A stretch of DNA of 21,973 nucleotides, from assembly GCA_023254645.1 (NCBI GenBank), contig JALRLA010000003.1, positions 1 through 21,973 on the forward strand. The letters are read 5' to 3'. A program made the translations under genes and the position numbers. This stretch comes from Bacteroidia bacterium (GTDB lineage Bacteria; Bacteroidota; Bacteroidia; NS11-12g; UBA955). This document shows positions 13,857 to 20,900 of the stretch, one piece after another. Under the pieces are notes generated by a model. It saw nothing but the letters and a program-made list of their open reading frames with translations, did no database searches and was not told where the DNA came from. Position 1 is the stretch's first letter, and each line of letters begins with the position of its first letter.

Positions 13857-15567
13857 CAGCCACCGCTATTATTTGCTCAGGGCTCATGCCAGATTCTTCG
13901 CGGAGTTGGGCGATGCTTCCGTGAGCCACAAATTCATCTCCTATTCCAACATGTTGCCACTGCTGATGGGCGAGGGCCGAAACCGAGCGAATGCTTTGTC
14001 CCCATCCGCCGAGAATAGCTCCGTCTTCTACGGTGATTACGTGTTCGAAATCAGCTAATTCATGGGGGGCGGGAATGATTCCTTCCGGACGGCGCACCCA
14101 AGGGAAATGGTAAAGCGCAATGGGAGTGTTTTGAGTTTGGAGGCTGTTGAGCAAATCGTAACTCAAGGGGCCACAGCTCAATAGAGCGACCTTCTTACCA
14201 GGGTGCAACAGAATGGGGTCTAATTTCGATTGGGCAGGCAAGTCTTCGAATTGATCGTGTTCAGCCTCGCCTCGCGGGTAACGAATGGCGCTTAGCCATT
14301 TGTGTTCCAAGCTGCTTCGCATGGCCTGTTGCAATTCTTGGGCACTACCAGGAGTAGAAAGGTACAGATGGGGAACTGGTAAGAGCCAATTGAGATCGAA
14401 CATTCCGTGATGGGTAGGGCCGTCTTCTCCAACCAGGCCCGCACGGTCAATGCAGAGGGTTATACCCAGGTTTTGCAAGGCCACGTCGTGAACCCATTGG
14501 TCCATGGCGCGCTGTAAAAAGGTGGAGTAGATATTCAATACCACCCGACTACCGGCCGCAGCTAAACCGGCGGCAAAGGTTGCGGAGTGTTGTTCGGCAA
14601 TGCCAGTATCCCAAAAACGATCAGGGAATTGTTGGAAGGCAGGAGCCATTCCGCATGAAGTAGGCATGGCAGGGCTGATTCCAACCAGGTCATTGTGCCG
14701 TTTGGCCTCATTTAGCAAGATGGTGCCAAATAGGTCCTGCCACTTGGTTTTGGGCTTTGGGGTATGTTGGGGGTCGATTTTGACAAATTTGGATGTGGCA
14801 TGCCAGCGGGTTTGTTCTTTCTCGGCCGGTGCGTAGCCTTTGCCCTTGGTGGTTTTAATGTGAATCAGACGGTGCTGGAACGGGCTTTGGTCTTGTAAGG
14901 CCCGCAACAGCTCTGGAATGGAATGCCCGTCGATGGGGCCGCTGTAGTCCAGGTGAAACCATTGGCACCACTGGGCAATGGTTCCATCTTGATCGCACAA
15001 GTGTTGATTCAAAGCTCCGGTATTGGGGTCGATGCCCATTTGGTTGTCGTTGAGTATCAGCCAAACTGGACTGGGGCATTGCAGCAAGTTGTTCAAGGCC
15101 TCGTACATCATTCCACCGGTAAAGGCGCCATCGCCAACCACCGCAACGTGTTTGGCTGATTTTCCTTGAAGATGATTCGAGTGAGCCATTCCCATGATCG
15201 CCGACAAGGCCGTAGAGGAATGACCTGTTCCGAAATGATCGAATTCGCTTTCGTTTCGGTTGGGAAACCCCGACAATCCTTTGAGGTTGCGAATGCTGGA
15301 CAGTTGATTGCGTCGACCGCTGAGAACTTTGTGCGCATAGCTCTGGTGACCGACATCAAAAACCAGTTTGTCTTGCTGGAAATCCAGAACATGGTGCAAA
15401 GCCACTGTTAATTCAACAACGCCTAAGTTCGCCGCGAAGTGACCGCCGTTTTGTAGAATGGTTTCAATTAGGAATTCCCGGAGTTCGCTACTCAATTTTA
15501 CGAGATCATCCTGGTTCAAACGCTGAACGTCTGAGGGATGTTGAATGGAATTGAGTAGTTCCGACAT
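13837..15567 (-). CDS. dxs: 1-deoxy-D-xylulose-5-phosphate synthase
   Basis: The 576-residue thiamine-diphosphate enzyme condenses pyruvate and glyceraldehyde 3-phosphate to DXP, the first step of the MEP isoprenoid pathway. It has GGHFAANLGVVELT (His43), DVGHQSYAHKVL, FGTGHSSTALSA, the TPP-binding GDGAFTGGMMYEALNN...NDN, the catalytic glutamate in DTGIAEQHS, and DRAGLVGEDGPTHHGMFD. It is somewhat shorter than the roughly 620-640 residues of E. coli-like enzymes, mainly through trimmed loops; all key motifs are present. The ATG at 15567 is chosen (MSELLNSIQHPSD); an upstream TTG at 15600 would lie within the promoter. The box TACCTTTG ends 4 nt before it. It ends 20 nt inside the convergent pabA. 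Confidence 0.96.
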   Translation of the reverse strand: MSELLNSIQHPSDVQRLNQDDLVKLSSELREFLIETILQNGGHFAANLGVVELTVALHHVLDFQQDKLVFDVGHQSYAHKVLSGRRNQLSSIRNLKGLSGFPNRNESEFDHFGTGHSSTALSAIMGMAHSNHLQGKSAKHVAVVGDGAFTGGMMYEALNNLLQCPSPVWLILNDNQMGIDPNTGALNQHLCDQDGTIAQWCQWFHLDYSGPIDGHSIPELLRALQDQSPFQHRLIHIKTTKGKGYAPAEKEQTRWHATSKFVKIDPQHTPKPKTKWQDLFGTILLNEAKRHNDLVGISPAMPTSCGMAPAFQQFPDRFWDTGIAEQHSATFAAGLAAAGSRVVLNIYSTFLQRAMDQWVHDVALQNLGITLCIDRAGLVGEDGPTHHGMFDLNWLLPVPHLYLSTPGSAQELQQAMRSSLEHKWLSAIRYPRGEAEHDQFEDLPAQSKLDPILLHPGKKVALLSCGPLSYDLLNSLQTQNTPIALYHFPWVRRPEGIIPAPHELADFEHVITVEDGAILGGWGQSIRSVSALAHQQWQHVGIGDEFVAHGSIAQLREESGMSPEQIIAVAVKCLSL

Positions 15568-15571
15568 GCTA

Positions 15572-15601
15572 CAAAGGTAGGGCTTGATGCAATTGCCCAA
15601 A
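15572..15601 (-). promoter_or_regulatory. Promoter of dxs, 4 nt before the start codon
   Basis: On the minus strand TTTG (complement of 15598-15601), 18 nt, and TACCTTTG (complement of 15572-15579) form a full promoter. The box is followed by TAGC and the dxs ATG, so the predicted transcript starts at or next to the initiator codon. Among the four 4-nt-spaced promoters this is the only one with a clear -33 element. Confidence 0.75.
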
Positions 15602-15676
15602 GGCTATTCTTCGTCTGGTTGAATTGTAAAATTTGTGTTTATTTTGAATAATTAATTAATATTTAATTTATGCAAC

Positions 15677-15684
15677 TATTTTTG
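15677..15684 (+). promoter_or_regulatory. -7 box (TATTTTTG) for the AT-hook protein gene
   Basis: TATTTTTG, followed by CA, lies 10 nt before the ATG at 15695. The preceding 15640-15676 is markedly AT-rich (repeated ATTAATTAAT and ATTTAATTTA), unlike the rest of the window. No clean -33 TTG is found at the right distance (the nearest, at 15644-15646, is 30 nt away). Confidence 0.6.
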
Positions 15685-15694
15685 CACTATTAAA

Positions 15695-16327
15695 ATGGCA
15701 AAAATTGTAAAAAAACAAACTGAAGTTGTCGAGGCTACCCCAAAACGCCGCGGCAGAAAACCTGGATCTAAGAACAAAAAGCCCAGTCAGCGCGGAGTGT
15801 CCGCTTTTCAAGTAGCCTTGCAGGCACTGGAAAAAGATATGGGGCGCATGCAAAAAGGATTGAATGCCGCACACGCGTTGGCTGAGAAAGAATTTGCTAA
15901 GAAATTGGCTCGTGCTGAGAAACAATTCCAAAAAGATTTAGCCAAAGCTGAAGCTTCGGTTTTCTTGTGGAAGGCCAAAGCCATGACCTATAAAGCTGCA
16001 GCCAAAGAAGCTGGGAAGGCTCGTCGTGGTCGTCCTAGAAAAGAAGTCGAAGTCGCTCCTCGCCGTCGCGGTAGACCCGCCAAGAGTCCCTTGCGCCCAG
16101 GTGCTGGTCGTCGCAAGGCAGGAGAACCTACTCGTCGCGATATCATTGTGGAGTATGTTTCTGCTTTGAGTCAGCCTATCAAATCAGGTGATTTGATTCA
16201 AGCCTTATTTGAAAAGAGTGGCCAAAAAGATAAAAAGCGTTTTTCTCAGGGTATTTATACCACCCTCACCCAGATATACAAATCAGGTGATTTGAAAAAT
16301 GAAAATGGAATGATTTCCAAGAAATAA
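15695..16327 (+). CDS. AT-hook, coiled-coil and winged-helix protein, probable nucleoid-associated protein
   Basis: The 210-residue, highly basic protein has a clear modular layout: an AT-hook-like motif KRRGRKPGSKNKK (17-29); a long amphipathic, Lys/Ala/Glu-rich helix likely to form a coiled coil (about 36-105); two classical AT-hooks, RRGRPRK (110-116) and RRRGRPAK (123-130); a short Pro/Gly/Arg linker; and a C-terminal domain (about 146-210) whose helix-helix-helix-wing pattern (RRDIIVEYVSALSQ, SGDLIQALFEKS, GIYTTLTQIYKSGDL) suggests a winged helix. AT-hooks bind the minor groove of AT-rich DNA. The likely role is DNA bridging or compaction, or a global regulator; this is inference. The 5' flank is AT-rich, which would allow autoregulation. 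The gene is monocistronic with its own promoter box and terminator. Confidence 0.85.
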   Translation: MAKIVKKQTEVVEATPKRRGRKPGSKNKKPSQRGVSAFQVALQALEKDMGRMQKGLNAAHALAEKEFAKKLARAEKQFQKDLAKAEASVFLWKAKAMTYKAAAKEAGKARRGRPRKEVEVAPRRRGRPAKSPLRPGAGRRKAGEPTRRDIIVEYVSALSQPIKSGDLIQALFEKSGQKDKKRFSQGIYTTLTQIYKSGDLKNENGMISKK

Positions 16328-16332
16328 ACCAA

Positions 16333-17127
16333 TCAATTTCCGGGCCAAAAGGCCTCAATAAATCGCAGATTTCCAGAGAGGTCTGCGATTTTTTTTGATA
16401 GGCACCCTACTTTAGCAAATACCTCGATTGTCTCTTCGGCCAGTTCCTGGTTGATTTCTAGAACTAACCAAAGTTCTGTGTTTGTACTGGTACACAATTC
16501 AGCCATTTTCTTGTAAAAAAGTAAGGGGTCATTGGGGCTATATAGGGCGGTTTGAGGTTCCCAATTGTCAACCCGATTCTTGATTTGGGTTTTTTCTTCG
16601 GTGGCGATATACGGTGGATTGCTCACAATGGCTTGAATGCCATCGGGCCATTTATTCCAGCTCAGAAAATCAGTGGCTTGGAGTTCTACTCGCTCTTTTA
16701 CATGGGCCGGGCAGTTGTTCCAATTTATTTGGGCCCACTGCAAGGCCTCGGTTGAAATGTCAATGGCCTTGAAGTTCCATGGGCGCTCTTGGGCGAGGGT
16801 CAATGCAATGCAACCCGAGCCCGTGCCAATGTCTAGCCATTGCTGAAGGGACTGGATTTCTGGTTTTTGGAGTATGAGCTCGACCAGCTCTTCGGTTTCA
16901 GGTCTGGGAATCAAACAACCAGGGCCCACGGCATATTCATAGCGGTGAAAGGGCGCACTTTGGAAAATGTATTGAATGGGCTCTCCTGACATGAGCCGGT
17001 CAAACTTTTGGGTGTATTCTTCTTGGTCGGCAAACGAATGAGCAGAAAACCAAAGCCAGAACGCTTGTGTTTCATCGGCGCTGAATTTCTTCCGGCATCG
17101 CTCCACAAATTCTGATCTTCTCAACAT
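16333..17127 (-). CDS. prmC: Peptide chain release factor N5-glutamine methyltransferase
   Basis: The 264-residue SAM-dependent enzyme methylates the GGQ glutamine of release factors. An N-terminal helical domain (about 1-70) leads to CLIPRPETEELVE (71-83), the SAM-binding LDIGTGSGCIALTLA (98-112) and the hallmark NPPY (170-173) that positions the glutamine. All are intact and the length is close to family norms. The ATG at 17127 is 4 nt past a TACCTTTG box that overlaps the end of the upstream lamin-tail gene (stop 17142), so prmC may have its own leaderless transcript besides read-through. Its last 20 or so codons carry, on the other strand, the intrinsic terminator of the convergent AT-hook gene. 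Confidence 0.96.
   Translation of the reverse strand: MLRRSEFVERCRKKFSADETQAFWLWFSAHSFADQEEYTQKFDRLMSGEPIQYIFQSAPFHRYEYAVGPGCLIPRPETEELVELILQKPEIQSLQQWLDIGTGSGCIALTLAQERPWNFKAIDISTEALQWAQINWNNCPAHVKERVELQATDFLSWNKWPDGIQAIVSNPPYIATEEKTQIKNRVDNWEPQTALYSPNDPLLFYKKMAELCTSTNTELWLVLEINQELAEETIEVFAKVGCLSKKIADLSGNLRFIEAFWPGN
16361..16396 (+). terminator. Intrinsic terminator of the AT-hook gene, inside prmC
   Basis: A perfect 9-bp stem, AATCGCAGA (16361-16369) with TCTGCGATT (16382-16390), runs straight into eight T residues (16389-16396). It starts 33 nt after the AT-hook gene stop, yet lies entirely within the antisense prmC coding region (16333-17127). Confidence 0.8.
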
Positions 17128-17131
17128 GCCT

Positions 17132-17139
17132 CAAAGGTA
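17132..17139 (-). promoter_or_regulatory. -7 box (TACCTTTG) 4 nt before the prmC start codon
   Basis: The complement of CAAAGGTA at 17132-17139 is TACCTTTG. Four bases (17128-17131) separate it from the ATG at 17127. It sits in the 14-nt gap after the lamin-tail gene stop. No -33 TTG is visible, so it may be a weak internal promoter. Confidence 0.5.
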
Positions 17140-17141
17140 AC

Positions 17142-19232
17142 TTAGTCTAAGCGGCTGATTCGAAATAGATGCTTTTTCGTCCTTCCCGAAGCATCTTTTT
17201 CGAGCAAAAGCAATAATGAATGGGAGAGGGGTTTTAGGTTGTCTCGGTTGATGGCGAAGTAGAATTCACCGGCGGGGCAGTCCTGTTCCATGAGCAATTT
17301 CAAAGGGACTCCTGATGCGGTGTATAGGGCCAATAATCGGCGGCTCGGTTGTTCAGAGTAACAGCGAATTTCGCATTCGGGCTGAGACTCGCTGATCAAA
17401 CGATTGCTGATTTGGGGATTGAATTCCCGGAAAGGTTTACGACTTTCAAATTCGCCGGGACTTTTGCCATTTAGCGCGCCTGAGAATTGCCAAGGTGAAT
17501 TCTTGGAGATTCGCTCCAGCGATCGGCCATTTTGGAGGCTGTTTTGGGGCCATGGAAGGCTATCTAGATCGAATTGGGCGCTGCAGAGGTATAGGGTAAA
17601 TGATTTGTATCCGCTGGGCCAATTGGGCCAGGATTGAACCCACAGTGATAATTGTTTGCTCTCAGAGAGCATCAAAGATGGTGGGTTTTCTGCGATGAGA
17701 ATGAGGGATTGAGGACCTATTACGGGGAACAAAGTGCCCAAGGGTATGGAACCCAACAACAAACCGCTGGGTTGGCGAAATTCCAAGCGATACGAATGGA
17801 GATTTAAGCCAGAGTCACTGGGGTTGTACAGCTCAAGAAAGGATTGGTCTAGGCCGTAAGGGCCAACAAGTCCTTCAGTCAAAAATAAATGAGGGCTTTG
17901 GGCTTGGACCTCTAGGGTCAATTCGCTGCTTTGACCGCTGCACCAATGCACGGATACAGGGGTGGAGGAATGGCTTCGGGTCCAACGGTTTGTACCTGAT
18001 GAATGCAAAGAAACAGTATCGTCATTGGTGCGGAAATAAGTCCAATATCCCCAGCTGTTGGGCGGTTGCTGCAAACTATGCAATTGCTCAGATATCAAAC
18101 ACAAGGGCAAACGATGGAATAGAAGATTGGAATCAAGTTCACAAGGCCCGGAATAGGCGAAGCCAGGACTGCCACCCGGCAGGCTAGAGGCGGCCCAATT
18201 GTGCTCATCCAAACAGGCCCATTGTTCGCAGGTTTTTTCAAGCGTGTATCCCCATTTGGGGTCGTAGTAGCCCCAGTGCTCCTGGCGGTAATGGGTGCGG
18301 GCTAGAATGTCCCCTTTGGAATTGCTGAGGTAGAGGGTGTCGCCGGCTTGGTTGAAATGGGGAAGTTGGGCCCACTGTTGGTGCGAAATGGGCGTGGCTG
18401 GTATTCCGCTTGACAGGCATATGCGCTGTCCGGGTAGCAAACGAGTGGATTTTGGAGCGGTCTTTTTGCTTTTGGGATCACTCAAGGAACATCCCATTAG
18501 ATTGATGACTTCGTGACTGGTGTTGAGCAGTTCGACAAAGGTTGATCCACCGAAAAAATTAGAGTTTAGACTCAACTCTGTAAATGCCAATTTTTGGGTT
18601 TGGTTCGTGCTGATCCAACCCCAGTCAAGGGCAGGGCCGCGGTAAAAGCCCAGCAACTCATGGGCGCTTATGGCCGATTGACCCGATTGCCCCAATCGCA
18701 GAAAAAAGGTGTCGCTCTGCAAGGGGCTAATAGCCATAGTAAGGCTATCGATGACACAGCCCTCCTCCACGAACTGGGCCGAGATGGAATGGGAATCTCG
18801 TTTCAAGAGTAGGACCATGTGCATGGAGCTAGAAGAATGATTGTGAGGGCTGGCCACTACCACGCTGTCTGACATTCGCAGTTCCATTCTGTCTTGACTG
18901 CCACCCATAAATAAGCTCTGCTCGGCTTTCCCTGATCGCCACCCCAATTGCAGGTGATTGTTGCTGGATAGGCCGATTGACCAATCCCATTCCAAGGCAA
19001 TTTCTTCAGAACTGGAATGGGGTTCGATGTGCAGGGATTCCCATTGATGGGGAGATGCATTGATAGAATGGGTGAGGCATCCCATTGGAGAGGGAGCCCA
19101 GATTCCGCTTGGGTACTTCCAATGAGCCGTGTCAAGGTGTGGAAGTCGACTTTGCTCCCATTGAGCTTGGGCTGGGCTGAACCAGCTAAGGGCAGCTAGG
19201 CTAACGATAAAAACGGCGCCCCTTCCAGGCAA
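17142..19232 (-). CDS. Exported lamin-tail-domain protein
   Basis: The best start is the TTG at 19232, giving 696 residues. It begins a compact signal peptide (MPGRGAVFIVSLAALSW, cleavage near AQA) and overlaps the upstream glycosyltransferase gene by 32 nt. The frame stays open to an ATG at 19427, but that adds 65 residues of unusual sequence overlapping the glycosyltransferase by 227 nt. After the signal: a beta-rich N-terminal region; a first lamin-tail-like domain (FTELSLNSNFFGGSTFVELLNTS...LMGCSLSD); a cysteine-containing middle region; a second (LTEGLVGPYGLDQSFLELYNPSDSGLNLHSYRLEF); and a C-terminal FlgD-like beta module (RRLLALYTASGVPLKLL). Bacteroidota carry many such exported, multi-LTD proteins of unknown function. 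No canonical T9SS sorting signal is evident, so the secretion route beyond Sec is open. The start codon is the least certain point. Confidence 0.75.
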   Translation of the reverse strand: MPGRGAVFIVSLAALSWFSPAQAQWEQSRLPHLDTAHWKYPSGIWAPSPMGCLTHSINASPHQWESLHIEPHSSSEEIALEWDWSIGLSSNNHLQLGWRSGKAEQSLFMGGSQDRMELRMSDSVVVASPHNHSSSSMHMVLLLKRDSHSISAQFVEEGCVIDSLTMAISPLQSDTFFLRLGQSGQSAISAHELLGFYRGPALDWGWISTNQTQKLAFTELSLNSNFFGGSTFVELLNTSHEVINLMGCSLSDPKSKKTAPKSTRLLPGQRICLSSGIPATPISHQQWAQLPHFNQAGDTLYLSNSKGDILARTHYRQEHWGYYDPKWGYTLEKTCEQWACLDEHNWAASSLPGGSPGFAYSGPCELDSNLLFHRLPLCLISEQLHSLQQPPNSWGYWTYFRTNDDTVSLHSSGTNRWTRSHSSTPVSVHWCSGQSSELTLEVQAQSPHLFLTEGLVGPYGLDQSFLELYNPSDSGLNLHSYRLEFRQPSGLLLGSIPLGTLFPVIGPQSLILIAENPPSLMLSESKQLSLWVQSWPNWPSGYKSFTLYLCSAQFDLDSLPWPQNSLQNGRSLERISKNSPWQFSGALNGKSPGEFESRKPFREFNPQISNRLISESQPECEIRCYSEQPSRRLLALYTASGVPLKLLMEQDCPAGEFYFAINRDNLKPLSHSLLLLLEKDASGRTKKHLFRISRLD

Positions 19233-20388
19233 AATTGCCCGGCCAGAGGGCGAGAAGTCCCAACAGGGGCAACCATAAGGTTTGCAAAATGGAGAGGAGC
19301 CAAGCCGACGAGATGTCTTGTCCTTTTTGCCGCAATGTCGGGGCCAAAACCCATTGGTCAATGATCGCTTTTCCCAACCAAATACTGACAGCCAAGAGGC
19401 CGTATTCCATTGATTCATGAGGGGCAAAAAACCAGCCTAGACCCAAGAAAAACAGGGGGCTAAATGCAAAGAATCCCAAGGTGATTTGCAGCTGGAAACT
19501 TGACTTGTCCAGTTGCAGAGGTGTTTTTCGCATCCATCGCAAACGCTGCTGGACAAAGTCGCCCCAATGGGTTTCAACAGAGGTGCGAACAGCAGCACCG
19601 GGACTGGAAGCGAAAGCGAACAATTCGGGATGCCGAATGTAGTTTCTCTCCAAGGCGAATATGTCATCGCCACTGCTGGAAAGTTGGCTGTTTAAGGGTT
19701 GGATCAAGCTGGGGTGTACAAGTAGATTGCCGCCGTTGGCCATCAGCAAATGACCTTTGGAAAGGCCCCATTGGGTGAGGGTCAGTAAAGCCGAATTCTC
19801 CATTTTTTGGTAGCGGCTCAGAAGGCTAGGGCCGCCTTCAAAGACCAGTTCCCCGAGGGCGACACCACCTGAAGGGACGGCTTGAATCAAGCATTCCAAA
19901 GAATTCGGCTGAACCCGGCAATCGGCATCGGTAAACCAAACCCAATCGGCTTCGTCAGGGATGAAACTACGCCCAAAATTCAAGGCTACTTTTTTGCCCT
20001 GCTCAGTGGAGGGTAGTGACAACAATTTGACCGGAAATGAACATTGGTCGGCTTCTTGTTGAGCCTTGATGAAGGAGTCATCAGAAGAATGATCATCTAC
20101 CCAAATCAAGCCGGCTATCGGAGAATTCAAGTGACGAAGTCCGGAGAAAAATGCGGGAATGCTGTGGCTTTCGTTTCGGCAAGCTACCAGGACCCATATG
20201 CGAGTTGAATCCATCGATGGTTCAGGGCTGGAATGGCCCAAAGCGCCGCTTGATTTCCACAACATCCCGTAGACCAACAAGCCCAGAAGGGTGAAAATCC
20301 CTGCAGGTACCAAATGGAAGGTGGAACCCAAAAGCAAGGCTGCGGCCAAAAGGGGCAGCAAACGGAACCGATGGGTGGAGCTGAACAT
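19201..20388 (-). CDS. Membrane-anchored family 2 glycosyltransferase
   Basis: The 395-residue GT2 (GT-A fold) enzyme has an N-terminal hydrophobic segment (about 8-45), a cytoplasmic catalytic domain with VDDHSSDD (97-104), the DxD motif TDADC (Asp154, Asp156), a probable catalytic-base region SGDDIF (239-243, where many relatives have ED), and QRLRW (281-285), the QxxRW motif of processive or lipid-linked glycosyltransferases. C-terminal membrane segments follow. It likely adds sugars to a lipid-linked or surface glycan; donor and acceptor cannot be told. It starts 8 nt after the rfaE2 stop codon and overlaps the lamin-tail gene by 32 nt, so the genes probably share one transcript. Neighbouring rfaE2 points to a heptose-containing polysaccharide, but this is inference. 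Confidence 0.88.
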   Translation of the reverse strand: MFSSTHRFRLLPLLAAALLLGSTFHLVPAGIFTLLGLLVYGMLWKSSGALGHSSPEPSMDSTRIWVLVACRNESHSIPAFFSGLRHLNSPIAGLIWVDDHSSDDSFIKAQQEADQCSFPVKLLSLPSTEQGKKVALNFGRSFIPDEADWVWFTDADCRVQPNSLECLIQAVPSGGVALGELVFEGGPSLLSRYQKMENSALLTLTQWGLSKGHLLMANGGNLLVHPSLIQPLNSQLSSSGDDIFALERNYIRHPELFAFASSPGAAVRTSVETHWGDFVQQRLRWMRKTPLQLDKSSFQLQITLGFFAFSPLFFLGLGWFFAPHESMEYGLLAVSIWLGKAIIDQWVLAPTLRQKGQDISSAWLLSILQTLWLPLLGLLALWPGNFAWKGRRFYR

Positions 20389-20396
20389 GCCCCAAT

Positions 20397-20900
20397 TTAC
20401 GAATCCAACCCGTGTGCCCGAAGTATTTTTTTCTCGATAGCCGTTGTGCTAAAGCCTTCGCGCAAGGCAATGGTTTTGACGCTGCCCCCTTGTGAGAGAA
20501 CGAAGGGCGCACCGGCAATTTGTTCAATTTGGTAATCAGCCCCTTTGACCAGAATATGAGGGTTGATTTCTCGTATCAATGCCTCAGGAGTGTCTTCGTC
20601 GAAGAGCACGACCGCATCCACAAATCCCAAAGAGGCCACCACCAGTGAACGGCTTTCCTGACTTTGCAGAGGGCGGGCAGGGCTTTTGTCCAAGCGTTGA
20701 ACCGAAGCGTCGGTGTTCAATCCCAGAATAAAGTAGTGACCCAAGGCTGCAGCTTCGTTGAGGTATTGAACGTGACCCGCATGCAAAATGTCGAAACAGC
20801 CATTGGTGAATACAATGGTCTTGCCCGATTCTCTCAAGGCCTGAGCCCGTTTTGCCGCGGTCTCTCTGGGCCAGATTTTTTGAGTGCTATTCAATTTCAT
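20397..20900 (-). CDS. rfaE2: D-glycero-beta-D-manno-heptose 1-phosphate adenylyltransferase (stand-alone)
   Basis: The 167-residue nucleotidyltransferase activates heptose 1-phosphate with ATP to give ADP-heptose, a precursor of LPS inner core or S-layer glycans. Motifs: VFTNGCFDILHAGHVQYL, with the HxGH ATP-binding site (His40, His43), ILGLNTDASVQRL, and the conserved EGFSTTAIEKKI near the C-terminus. It corresponds to the C-terminal half of fused HldE; here it is separate from the kinase half. The ATG at 20900 overlaps the stop codon of the upstream membrane-protein gene (ATGA). No kinase (rfaE1) or epimerase lies in the window. Confidence 0.93.
   Translation of the reverse strand: MKLNSTQKIWPRETAAKRAQALRESGKTIVFTNGCFDILHAGHVQYLNEAAALGHYFILGLNTDASVQRLDKSPARPLQSQESRSLVVASLGFVDAVVLFDEDTPEALIREINPHILVKGADYQIEQIAGAPFVLSQGGSVKTIALREGFSTTAIEKKILRAHGLDS

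Noticed and set aside
15568..15600. Dxs start at TTG 15600
   Set aside because: It would place the promoter box (15572-15579) inside the coding region; the ATG at 15567 gives the expected Dxs beginning.
20392..20399. Possible -7 box (TAAATTGG) before the glycosyltransferase start
   Set aside because: Only 3 nt from the ATG and mismatched in the key TTTG part; the gene is probably read from the upstream operon.
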